A DNA stretch of 64,000 nucleotides from contig NZ_JBMNPX010000001.1 of the NCBI RefSeq assembly GCF_050943825.1, positions 186,001-250,000 of the forward strand, given 5' to 3'. Origin of the DNA: Pseudoflavonifractor sp050943825 (GTDB lineage Bacteria > Bacillota > Clostridia > Oscillospirales > Oscillospiraceae). The notes under the pieces are model-generated. The model made no database searches. It had not been told where the DNA came from and saw nothing but the letters and a program-made list of their open reading frames with translations. This document shows, piece after piece, positions 8,401 to 15,363 of the stretch (positions are counted from its first letter, which is position 1; each line of letters begins with the position of its first letter). A program made the position numbers and the translations under genes.

Positions 8401-8805
8401 ATGTCAATTGAAATTGGTATGACTGGCCGGGCGGAGTGCTCCGTCACAGAGCAGAACACCGCTCTGGCCGTTGGCAGCGGTGCTCTTCCCGTGTTCGCCA
8501 CCCCCATGATGGCCGCTTTGATGGAGACCGCCGCCATGAATGCGGTGTCCACCTGCCTGGAGGAGGGCCAGGGCACCGTTGGCACCAAGCTGGACATCAC
8601 CCACGACGCCGCCACGCCCGTGGGCATGAAGGTGTGGGCGGAGGCCACCGTCACCGCCGTTGATGGCAGGCGAATCAACTTTACAGTAAAAGCACAGGAT
8701 GAGTGCGGTCCCATCGGCAGCGGAACCCATGAGCGTTTTATTATCTCCAACGACCGCTTTCTCGCCCGCACCAATCAGAAAAAGGAGGCGCCCCATGTCA
8801 ATTGA
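8401..8805 (+). CDS. Hotdog-fold thioesterase, FlK-like family
   Basis: This 134-residue protein resembles the fluoroacetyl-CoA thioesterase-like (FlK-type hotdog) family: an N-terminal strand region followed by FATPMMAALMETAAMNAV, a helix that in FlK relatives carries the catalytic glutamate and the acid-binding Thr/Pro residues. The C-terminal half repeats short strands ending GSGTHERFII. In most bacteria the substrate is unknown; a fluoroacetate role should not be assumed. The start at ATG 8401 follows GAGAGGATG. Its last 11 bases overlap the start of the YbaK-like gene, so the two are probably co-translated. Confidence 0.8.
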   Translation: MSIEIGMTGRAECSVTEQNTALAVGSGALPVFATPMMAALMETAAMNAVSTCLEEGQGTVGTKLDITHDAATPVGMKVWAEATVTAVDGRRINFTVKAQDECGPIGSGTHERFIISNDRFLARTNQKKEAPHVN

Positions 8806-9277
8806 AGCAGTACGCAGCTACTTCCGGCCTCTGGGCCGGGAGCAGGATATTCTGGAATTCCCTGTCTCCAGCGCCACAGTGGAGCTGGCCGCCCAGGCCG
8901 TGGGCGTAATTCCTGCCCGCATCGCCAAGACTCTCTCCTTCTCTGTGGAGGGCGGCTGTGTCCTCATCGTCTGCGCGGGAGATACCAAAATCGACAACTC
9001 CAAATTCAAGGCCATGTTCCACTGTAAAGCAAAAATGCTGACAGCAGAAGAAGTGTTGAACTTTACCGGCCACGCGGTGGGCGGCGTGTGCCCCTTCGGC
9101 ATCGACAACCCCGCCGTTACCACCTATCTGGACGTGTCCCTCCGTCGGTTCGACACAGTCTATCCCGCCGCCGGCTCCTCCAACTCCGCCATTAAACTCA
9201 CCTGCGATGAGCTGGCGGAATACGCCCGCAGCGCCGGCTGGGTGGACGTGTGCAAGAACTGGCAGACTGAGGAATAA
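8795..9277 (+). CDS. YbaK/ProX-type aminoacyl-tRNA deacylase domain protein
   Basis: This 160-residue single-domain protein belongs to the YbaK/EbsC family of editing enzymes that hydrolyse mischarged tRNA such as Cys-tRNA(Pro). Recognisable features are the pattern ARIAKTLSF near residue 40, the lysine-containing segment KFKAMFHCKAKML near 78-90, and GHAVGGVCPFGI near 100, the last being the family substrate-pocket loop. I start it at ATG 8795, preceded by AAAGGAGG, rather than at an upstream in-frame ATG. It overlaps the preceding thioesterase-like gene by 11 bases. The exact mischarged substrate is not predictable here. Confidence 0.88.
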   Translation: MSIEAVRSYFRPLGREQDILEFPVSSATVELAAQAVGVIPARIAKTLSFSVEGGCVLIVCAGDTKIDNSKFKAMFHCKAKMLTAEEVLNFTGHAVGGVCPFGIDNPAVTTYLDVSLRRFDTVYPAAGSSNSAIKLTCDELAEYARSAGWVDVCKNWQTEE

Positions 9278-9310
9278 CGGCCCTTTCACACAGGTAGAGC
9301 GTTTTGTCCC

Positions 9311-9339
9311 GTGACATTTTCCCACAGACGGGATATACT
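9311..9339 (+). promoter_or_regulatory. Promoter of the HdeD-like gene
   Basis: GTGACA, a 17-base spacer and TATACT. The -10 ends 32 bases before the start codon at 9372. Confidence 0.6.
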
Positions 9340-9371
9340 AATGCCAAGATACAGAAAGGCAGGGATCTCTT

Positions 9372-9959
9372 ATGCGGGAATACCTGAAAAACATGAAAAT
9401 CAGCTTTTTTCTGGCCGCTATCCTCTACATCGTGCTGGGCCTGGTTCTCCTGATCTGGCCCGGCATCACCAGCAGCCTGGTGTGCTTCTCCTTCGGCCTC
9501 ATGCTCCTGATCTACGGCATCATCACCATCATCAGCTTCTTTGTCCACGACAGCCGCCAGGGCTCCTTCCGACTGGAGCTGTTCCTGGGCATCGTGGCCG
9601 CCGGTGTGGGCCTGGTGTTCCTCCTCCGCCCCGACATCGTCCTGTCCATCCTCCCCGTGGTGCTGGGCATCTATATCGTCATTGATTCCCTGCTCAACCT
9701 GAAGCGGGCCTTTGACCTGAACCGGATGAATTACTCCAACTGGTGGGTGGTGCTGGTGCTCTCCCTGGTGTCCGCCGCCTTCGGCGTCCTCATTCTCTGC
9801 CGTCCCCTGTTCCTGGCAGACGTCATCTTTATGGTCATCGGCGCCGTGCTGGTCTACACCGGAATCTCCGACCTGTGGGGTCTCTTCAAGGTGGGCCGGG
9901 TCACCAAGGAGCTGCGCAAGCTTCATCCCATCGAGGTGGACCCCATCGACATCGAGTAA
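9372..9959 (+). CDS. HdeD/DUF308 family membrane protein
   Basis: This 195-residue protein is almost entirely hydrophobic, with six predicted membrane helices arranged as short helix pairs separated by small polar turns (for example RPDIVLSILPVVLG and RPLFLADVIFMVIG). This repeated pattern is typical of the HdeD/DUF308 family, whose E. coli founder is linked to acid resistance; the function in Firmicutes is not established. The C-terminal ~25 residues are charged and cytoplasmic. It is monocistronic between its own promoter and a bidirectional terminator. Confidence 0.8.
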   Translation: MREYLKNMKISFFLAAILYIVLGLVLLIWPGITSSLVCFSFGLMLLIYGIITIISFFVHDSRQGSFRLELFLGIVAAGVGLVFLLRPDIVLSILPVVLGIYIVIDSLLNLKRAFDLNRMNYSNWWVVLVLSLVSAAFGVLILCRPLFLADVIFMVIGAVLVYTGISDLWGLFKVGRVTKELRKLHPIEVDPIDIE

Positions 9960-9974
9960 ATCTAATTTTCTGCA

Positions 9975-10010
9975 AAAAATTGCTCCTCTCATGTGAGAGG
10001 AGCAATTTTT
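9975..10010. terminator. Bidirectional terminator between HdeD-like gene and rsmA
   Basis: AAATTGCTCCTCTC pairs with GAGAGGAGCAATTT around a four-base loop, with A- and T-runs on the two flanks. It can end both converging transcripts. Confidence 0.9.
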
Positions 10011-10018
10011 ATATTCGC

Positions 10019-10888
10019 TTAGTTGCTGTCCGCTATCCGCTGTGCCAGCGCGTCAGCCAGAGCCGCAAACTCCGGAATCCCCAGCCGTTCACCCCGCACG
10101 TCGGCAGGCAGGCCGCAGGCGGCGATGGCGTCCCTCAGCTCATCCTTGCTCAGCTGGCTTCCATAGGCGGAGGACAGGGCGTTGAGCAGGGTCTTTCGCC
10201 GCTGGGCAAAGGCCGCACGCACCAGCCGGAAGAACTGCTTCTCGTCCTTCACCTCCTCCGGCGCAGGCCGGGGGACCAGACGGATCACCGACGAGGTGAC
10301 CTTGGGCGCGGGAATAAAGCACTCAGGGGACACGTCGAAGAGCAGCTCCGGCGTGGTGTGGTACTGGCAGTAGACGGAGAAGGCGCCGTAGTCCCCGCTG
10401 CCCGGCGCGGCGCAGATCCGCAGCGCCACCTCCCGCTGAATCATCACCGTAATGGCCTGAAAGCATCCCGCCTCAATGAGGGCGGTCAGCACCGGCGTGG
10501 TAATATTGTAGGGCAGATTGGCACAGGCCAGAGGCTTCAGGCCGCTCATCTTCTCCGCCACAAGGGCCGGGATATCCAGCTTCATAATATCTCCCGGCAC
10601 AATCTCCACGTTGTCACGCCCGGCCAGCGTCTCCGCCAGCACCGGAAGCAGCGCCTTGTCCAACTCCACCGAGACCACCCGTCCGGCCCGCTCCGCAAGC
10701 CGGACAGTCAGCGGCCCGATACCCGGTCCAATCTCCAGCACACCGCAGTCCTTATCCGCGCCGGAGGCCGCCGCAATGTCCCTGGGAACATGATCCTCAA
10801 TCAGGAAATTCTGCCCCATGCTCTTGGAAAAACGGAATCCGTGCCGGCCCAGCAGGGCCTTGATATCATTTACATTACAGAGGTCCAT
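10019..10888 (-). CDS. rsmA: 16S rRNA dimethyladenosine transferase RsmA (KsgA)
   Basis: This 289-residue methyltransferase dimethylates two adjacent adenines in the 3' hairpin of 16S rRNA. The N-terminus FSKSMGQNFLIED and the SAM-binding motif LEIGPGIGPLT (residues ~52-62) are diagnostic, as is the catalytic motif NLPYNITTPVL near residue 123. The C-terminal domain with FAQRRKTLLNAL is the usual RNA-contact region. The ATG at 10888 is preceded by GAGGATGA. Downstream it converges on the HdeD-like gene across a shared terminator. Its loss gives kasugamycin resistance in other bacteria. Confidence 0.97.
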   Translation of the reverse strand: MDLCNVNDIKALLGRHGFRFSKSMGQNFLIEDHVPRDIAAASGADKDCGVLEIGPGIGPLTVRLAERAGRVVSVELDKALLPVLAETLAGRDNVEIVPGDIMKLDIPALVAEKMSGLKPLACANLPYNITTPVLTALIEAGCFQAITVMIQREVALRICAAPGSGDYGAFSVYCQYHTTPELLFDVSPECFIPAPKVTSSVIRLVPRPAPEEVKDEKQFFRLVRAAFAQRRKTLLNALSSAYGSQLSKDELRDAIAACGLPADVRGERLGIPEFAALADALAQRIADSN

Positions 10889-10946
10889 GACTCATCCTCG
10901 CTTTTGTTTTCTTCTACAAGGATTATAGCAGGCTCTCCCCTGTTTG

Positions 10947-11594
10947 TCACCGTTTTCTTCCCACACGCCTGCGCCGCCTGTTTGGCATGCCCAGTCCGCC
11001 TAGGCTGCGGCTATTAGCATACGCCAGCCACAGCGCGGTGAGCAGCATGGTGAAGTTGGCCTTGTTCTGCCAGAACAGCAGTCCGCCTAAAACCAGGATG
11101 GCTGTGCATGTAGTCCAGGACAGCACTTCTGCCAGGGCATCGGCTGCTGTCTCAGGCAAAAAAATGCCAGCTAGGCTGCGCAGCGCCCGCCCGCCGTCCA
11201 GCTGTGACATGGGCAGCAGGTTGAAGCCTGCCAGCCCCAGATTCAGTCCCGCAAAGACCCACAGCGCCTCTCTCCCGCTCCGCTCCGCCAATCTGGCTGC
11301 CAGCAGCGCCGCCGCCAGGTTGGCCACAGGCCCGGATACCGCCGCCAAAAACTGCGCCGTGTGCCCCAGAGGCCGGGTACCGGAGAGGGTCAGCTCAGCA
11401 CCGGTGACCGACAGTCTGAGCCTGGAAATCCTGCCGCCCAGGCCCCAGATGGCCACACAGTGGGCCGCCTCATGGAGTGCACAAGCCGCCCCGGCCAGCA
11501 GCAGTGTTCCATCCTTATCCAGATACCAGAGCAGCGCTGCCAGGAGAAGAAATCCGCCCGATACTTCAACCCTCCTCCACCGCAGTATCCTCAC
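10947..11594 (-). CDS. M50 site-2 protease, SpoIVFB-like
   Basis: This 215-residue membrane metalloprotease carries the zinc motif HEAAH (HExxH) in a hydrophobic helix and the second-ligand motif LLPMSQLDGGR, the two hallmarks of site-2 proteases. Four to five membrane segments are visible. I prefer GTG 11594 as start: it lies one base after the stop of the upstream M23 gene, consistent with translational coupling; an in-frame ATG at 11639 would overlap that gene by 44 bases. Pairing with an M23-domain membrane protein mirrors the spoIVFA-spoIVFB operon of sporulating Firmicutes, where SpoIVFB activates pro-sigma-K. That role is inference; the protein is shorter than B. subtilis SpoIVFB and has no visible C-terminal CBS domain. 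Confidence 0.85.
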   Translation of the reverse strand: MRILRWRRVEVSGGFLLLAALLWYLDKDGTLLLAGAACALHEAAHCVAIWGLGGRISRLRLSVTGAELTLSGTRPLGHTAQFLAAVSGPVANLAAALLAARLAERSGREALWVFAGLNLGLAGFNLLPMSQLDGGRALRSLAGIFLPETAADALAEVLSWTTCTAILVLGGLLFWQNKANFTMLLTALWLAYANSRSLGGLGMPNRRRRRVGRKR

Positions 11595-11595
11595 C

Positions 11596-12648
11596 TCACG
11601 CGCTCGGAATATAGTAGAGCGGATTGAGCAGTATCCCATCCTTCTTCAGCTCGAAATGCAGATGTGGCCCTGTAGAGTTCCCCGTGTCTCCAGAGAGCGC
11701 AATCACATCTCCCATGGACACAGTCTGCCCCTGCTGTACCAGCAGCTCACTGCAGTGGGCATAGAAAGAGGTCACACCATTTCCGTGGTCAATCTGGGTG
11801 TACAGACCATAAATCGGGCTGTCTCCGATGTAGTCCACCACGCCGTCCGCAAAGGCCTTAACACTGGTCCCGGTGTTGACCGCCAAATCCACGCCGTTGT
11901 GAAATTTCTCCTCTTCATCCACTGGATGCTCCCGCCAGCCGTAGGGCGAGGACACCCACCAGCCTTCGGCCCCTTCTATGGGCGACATGGTGGCCGCTAG
12001 GCCCAGATTATACTGATCCATGGTGGCGTTGGCCGGCAGAGCAGGGCCGTCATAATCCACATGAATGACATCCGGCACCGGGGTTGGCTGAACTGCATCC
12101 GCCGTGGTGTCAGGTTCCTGCTGGACGCTCTCCTCCGCAGGGGGGGTGCTGCTCTCAGGCAGTGTCTCAGACACTTCCGCCGCCTGAGGTATTTCCTCTT
12201 TTTCATCCAGAGCCAGCGTCAGCAATCCATGAACTGTCACGCCGCTCTGGAGATGCGATACGGTCTCTGTATAAAGCGGAAGAGGTTTCCAGCCGCTGTC
12301 CGGCACCTCCACCTCTTCCCCGCCAAATACATCAACCCACAGCGTCCCCAGCGTTTCCAATACTGGCTCACCATCTGAGATTGACTGCCCCAGGCTGGCA
12401 AATGCCGCCCGAAAATCCGTGTCGCCCTGAATTACCTGGACAATCTTATCCCGGGCTGCCAGCATCTGTTCTGGGAATACGCCCTTGCCCACAAATACCA
12501 CGAGAAACAGAGCAATGCACACGCCCAGCTGTACCAGTCTCCGGCACTCTTTGGGCGCTAAAGCTACCTTATTTCCGCTGCGCCGCTCTGCCGTCCTGTA
12601 CTGGCGGCGGTCTCTTCTCTTCTCCCATTGACGATATGCGCTCTCCAT
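11596..12648 (-). CDS. M23 (LytM-type) peptidase with membrane anchor, SpoIVFA-like context
   Basis: This 350-residue protein has a basic cytoplasmic N-terminus, one membrane helix (about residues 39-55), a low-complexity Pro/Glu/Ser/Thr linker (about 150-195) and a C-terminal M23 domain. The M23 metal ligands appear intact: FHNGVDLAV gives the first His and Asp, and GPHLHFEL gives HxH. SPYGWREHP is the usual entry strand. Intact residues suggest it could cleave peptidoglycan peptides, although SpoIVFA-type relatives act mainly as scaffold inhibitors. It is the first gene of a pair with the M50 protease, whose start abuts its stop. GGGAGGAC precedes the ATG. Confidence 0.85.
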   Translation of the reverse strand: MESAYRQWEKRRDRRQYRTAERRSGNKVALAPKECRRLVQLGVCIALFLVVFVGKGVFPEQMLAARDKIVQVIQGDTDFRAAFASLGQSISDGEPVLETLGTLWVDVFGGEEVEVPDSGWKPLPLYTETVSHLQSGVTVHGLLTLALDEKEEIPQAAEVSETLPESSTPPAEESVQQEPDTTADAVQPTPVPDVIHVDYDGPALPANATMDQYNLGLAATMSPIEGAEGWWVSSPYGWREHPVDEEEKFHNGVDLAVNTGTSVKAFADGVVDYIGDSPIYGLYTQIDHGNGVTSFYAHCSELLVQQGQTVSMGDVIALSGDTGNSTGPHLHFELKKDGILLNPLYYIPSA

Positions 12649-12775
12649 GCCCTGTGTCCTCCCATTCTCTGGCGTAATGCAAAGGCTGCCCGTCCATGTT
12701 TCTGCGTACTATCTCTATTCGTCTTCTGCCCGGCGTATGCCGAAAATATCTCCGCCGGCACAGAAAAAAATTACC

Positions 12776-12804
12776 TTGACATTTGGAAGTGGAATCACTA
12801 TAAT
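12776..12804 (+). promoter_or_regulatory. Perfect consensus promoter of tRNA-Pro
   Basis: TTGACA (12776-12781), a 17-base spacer and TATAAT (12799-12804). Both hexamers are perfect. The tRNA starts 54 bases after the -10 box, leaving a short 5' precursor. Confidence 0.92.
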
Positions 12805-12858
12805 TAATTGCAGTTTGTACAGAGCATGTCAGTGTATGTCCAGGCAAGAGGTTTATAT

Positions 12859-12935
12859 CCGGGTGTGGCGAAGCTTGGTATCGCGCTTGGTTCGGGTCCA
12901 AGAGGCCGTGGGTTCGAATCCCGCCACTCGGACCA
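12859..12935 (+). tRNA. tRNA-Pro (anticodon CGG)
   Basis: The cloverleaf folds fully: acceptor CCGGGTG with CACTCGG (one G-U), D arm GCG/CGC, anticodon stem CTTGG/CCAAG with loop TTCGGGT giving anticodon CGG for codon CCG, and T arm GTGGG/CCCGC with the TTCGAAT loop. Discriminator A and an encoded CCA end the gene at 12935. The G after the anticodon is expected for proline tRNAs. It stands alone between a perfect promoter and a terminator. Confidence 0.97.
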
Positions 12936-12991
12936 TGCGGAGTATCATGAAAGGATCTGAAAAGGTCTGCTGATGATACTCCGCATTTTTT
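12935..12991 (+). terminator. Terminator after tRNA-Pro
   Basis: A 14-base perfect stem, ATGCGGAGTATCAT with ATGATACTCCGCAT, closes a 24-base loop and is followed by a run of Ts. The stem starts at the last base of the encoded CCA, so 3' processing must open or trim it. Confidence 0.9.
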
Positions 12992-13104
12992 ATTTCCATG
13001 TGGTATCAGAATGGGGCGCGGCTCGAGCTGCGCCTTTTCTTTTGTGTCTTCTCCGGGATGCGGCTACCGCTTTTTCTGGACGCTATACAGCGCAGGTTCC
13101 CCTA

Positions 13105-13113
13105 TGGTATAAT
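13105..13113 (+). promoter_or_regulatory. Extended -10 promoter of the LytTR system
   Basis: TGGTATAAT is an extended -10 element (TGn plus perfect TATAAT), 38 bases before the response regulator ATG. The -35 position (ATACAG) is weak, as is common for extended -10 promoters. Confidence 0.6.
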
Positions 13114-13151
13114 ATTTATAAACTCCAAACCATAGAAAAGGCGGGGTTGCC

Positions 13152-13856
13152 ATGAACATCGCTGTTGTAGATGACTCAAGGGAGGACGCAGGCCATCTGG
13201 AGGTCTTTCTGTCCCGCTACCACCAGGAGAACGGTCTGCCTATGCAGGTGCATACCTTTCTCTCCAGCGTGGAATTTCTGGAATCCTTTCACGGAGAATA
13301 CGACATCATCTATCTGGACATTGAAATGCCCGGCAGCAATGGCCTGGAGGTGGCCCACGAAATTCGGAGCCGGGATGAGACGGTCGCCATCATTTTTATT
13401 ACCAACATGGCACAGTATGCAATCCGCGGCTATGAGGTCAACGCGGTGGATTTTATGGTCAAGCCGGTAGGGTATTTTAATTTTGTCCAGAAACTGGAGA
13501 AGGCCCTCCGGGCTGCGGAAAAGCGTGGGACGCAGTTCCTGTTACTGAGCAACGGGGATGGGCTTTACCGAATTCCCCCCACCGACATACTCTGCATTGA
13601 GAAGGACAAGAATTACCTGGTCTACCACACCCGGAAGGGGCTGTTCCAGCAGCGCGGCACCATACAGGAGGCCCGACAGCGGCTGCAGGGCCTGGCGTTT
13701 TCTGAGTGTACCTCCGGCTGTCTGGTGAACCTGAGGCATGTGGACCGCATCGGCAGGGAGACAATTCTCGTCGGAGGAGAGGAACTGCCGGTATCCCGAC
13801 GGATGAAAAAGAGCTTTGTCCAGGATTACATGGACTTTCTGGGAGGTTTTCTGTAA
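13152..13856 (+). CDS. LytTR-family response regulator (AgrA/ComE type)
   Basis: This 234-residue regulator has an N-terminal receiver domain with acidic residues D7-D8, phosphoacceptor D56 in IIYLDIEMPG, and the conserved lysine K104 in FMVKP. The C-terminal ~100 residues form a LytTR DNA-binding domain, visible as IPPTDILCIEKDKNYLVYHT and VNLRHVDRI. LytTR regulators bind pairs of short direct repeats spaced about two helical turns apart. The stop overlaps the kinase start by one base (TAATG), so the pair is translationally coupled. No AgrB/AgrD-like peptide gene is adjacent, so the signal is unknown. Confidence 0.93.
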   Translation: MNIAVVDDSREDAGHLEVFLSRYHQENGLPMQVHTFLSSVEFLESFHGEYDIIYLDIEMPGSNGLEVAHEIRSRDETVAIIFITNMAQYAIRGYEVNAVDFMVKPVGYFNFVQKLEKALRAAEKRGTQFLLLSNGDGLYRIPPTDILCIEKDKNYLVYHTRKGLFQQRGTIQEARQRLQGLAFSECTSGCLVNLRHVDRIGRETILVGGEELPVSRRMKKSFVQDYMDFLGGFL

Positions 13857-15190
13857 TGGAGGACCTGCAATACATCAGTCTGCTCCGCTTCTCCCTTCAG
13901 CTTATCATCTCAGAGTCGGTCTTTCTTATCGGCCGAACCAAAAGGTCGCACTTCCCTGCCCGTCTGGCGGGCACACTGGTGGGCTATCTGGCTGTAGCCA
14001 GCCTCTGGTACCTCCTGCTTACCCAGATTCCCGGCCAATATACCCCTGTCTACATCGTTTTCTGGTTTGGCCTGTTTCTGCTGACCCTGGGCGGCATGAT
14101 GTTCTGCTTTGACCTGATGCCTATTGAGCTGCTGTTTGTGGGCACCAGCGGCTATGCCACCGAGCATCTGGCCTTTGCGCTGGCGCGGATTCTGCAGTAC
14201 CTCACCGGCTGGACAGAGGAGTCCATTGGTGTTGTGTCCGAGTTCCTCCTGTTCCGGCTGCTGATTTATGTTGCAGTGGCCGCGCTGGTATATGCGCTGG
14301 TGGTACGCCCTAACTTCTCCAGGGGTTCCTTCCGTCCCCATGACCTGGGCCTGATTGCCATGTCTCTGGTTATCCTGCTCTCGTCCATTGTCCTCAGTTC
14401 CTACTACTCCCCCTCCTGGACTGACAGCCGGCTGGCGCTGTTGGGAGGGATGATTTGCCCCTGCTACGGCCTTCTCTGCTGTGTGCTGGTGCTGACACTG
14501 GAGTACTACATTCTGCGGGAAAACAGCTTCAAGCGGGAGCAGAAGCTGATGGAGCAGGTACTCCAGATTGCCAACGACCAGCAGAAGCGCTCCAGAGAGG
14601 CCATTGATATCATTAACATGAAGTGCCACGACATGAAGCACCAGCTCCGGGCGCTGGAGCGCACGCCCGACGCGGCCTCCCGCGCAGAGTACGTGGCGGA
14701 GCTGCAGCAGGCCCTGACCATCTATGACGCCACCTATCACACCGGCTGCGAGGCACTGGACTATATTCTCAGCGAGAAAACCCTGCTGGCCAGGGAGCAC
14801 TCTGTCCAGTTCAGCTGCATGGCTGAGGGCGAGAGCATCAATTTCATCAGCCCGCCGGATATCTACTCCCTCATGGGCAACGCCCTTGACAATGCGCTGG
14901 AAAGCGTCATGCAGCAAACGGAGGCTGAGCGGATTATCAGCCTGCAGATCAGACGCTGCGGTCAGATGGTCTCTATTCACCTGGAAAACAGCTGCAGCCA
15001 ACCTCCGGCGTTCTGTGACGGTCTCCCTGTTACCCACAAGGAGGATAAAAATGCCCACGGCTTCGGCGTGAGAAGCATCCGGTATATCGTCTATAAATAC
15101 GGCGGTGAGCTGCGGATGCAGGCTAACAGCGGCATGTTCGTGCTGGATATTCTGTTTCCAGACCGGGCGGCGGATGCCCCCGCCATCTGA
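13856..15190 (+). CDS. Sensor histidine kinase, AgrC/GHKL type
   Basis: This 444-residue kinase has six or seven N-terminal membrane helices (residues ~8-215), a coiled linker, the phosphoacceptor region NMKCHDMKHQLRAL with H258, and a C-terminal GHKL ATPase domain with N-box LMGNALDNALES and G-box GFGVRSI. This is the architecture of AgrC-like kinases that sense peptides or small molecules through the membrane domain. I start it at ATG 13856, which overlaps the response regulator stop, rather than at a longer in-frame upstream ATG. A perfect palindromic terminator follows. Confidence 0.92.
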   Translation: MEDLQYISLLRFSLQLIISESVFLIGRTKRSHFPARLAGTLVGYLAVASLWYLLLTQIPGQYTPVYIVFWFGLFLLTLGGMMFCFDLMPIELLFVGTSGYATEHLAFALARILQYLTGWTEESIGVVSEFLLFRLLIYVAVAALVYALVVRPNFSRGSFRPHDLGLIAMSLVILLSSIVLSSYYSPSWTDSRLALLGGMICPCYGLLCCVLVLTLEYYILRENSFKREQKLMEQVLQIANDQQKRSREAIDIINMKCHDMKHQLRALERTPDAASRAEYVAELQQALTIYDATYHTGCEALDYILSEKTLLAREHSVQFSCMAEGESINFISPPDIYSLMGNALDNALESVMQQTEAERIISLQIRRCGQMVSIHLENSCSQPPAFCDGLPVTHKEDKNAHGFGVRSIRYIVYKYGGELRMQANSGMFVLDILFPDRAADAPAI

Positions 15191-15199
15191 GCATTTCCT

Positions 15200-15231
15200 A
15201 AAAAGAGCGGCTCGTACGAGCCGCTCTTTTT
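15200..15231. terminator. Terminator after the LytTR two-component genes
   Basis: A perfect 32-base palindrome, AAAAAGAGCGGCTCG with its complement CGAGCCGCTCTTTTT and a minimal loop. It separates the regulator operon from the GH3 gene. Confidence 0.92.
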
Positions 15232-15240
15232 ACACATTTG

Positions 15241-15306
15241 CCACTTTTACCAGGTGAATGACCACTTTTACCAAAACGGCGTTTCCGGGCCCGGGCACGT
15301 TATAAT
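15241..15306 (+). promoter_or_regulatory. GH3 promoter region with paired direct repeats (candidate LytTR operator)
   Basis: The 12-base sequence CCACTTTTACCA occurs twice, at 15241-15252 and 15262-15273, exactly identical and 21 bases apart start to start. A TATAAT -10 box is at 15301-15306; the matching -35 position (about 15278-15283, GGCGTT) is not recognisable, as expected for an activator-dependent promoter. The second repeat ends 4 bases before that -35 position. Direct repeats with a 21-22 base period are the known signature of LytTR regulator binding (for example AgrA), and a LytTR gene lies 1.4 kb upstream. The repeats are seen; their use by that regulator is inference. Confidence 0.6.
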
Positions 15307-15363
15307 GTCCTCACAGAACCGGCCGGCGAATATGCCGGCTGAAATGAGAAGGAGGAACATAAA

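Noticed and set aside
13152..15190. The two-component pair as the vanRS regulator of the van operon
   Set aside because: It is 28 kb away and is LytTR/GHKL type, whereas VanR/VanS are OmpR-type proteins.
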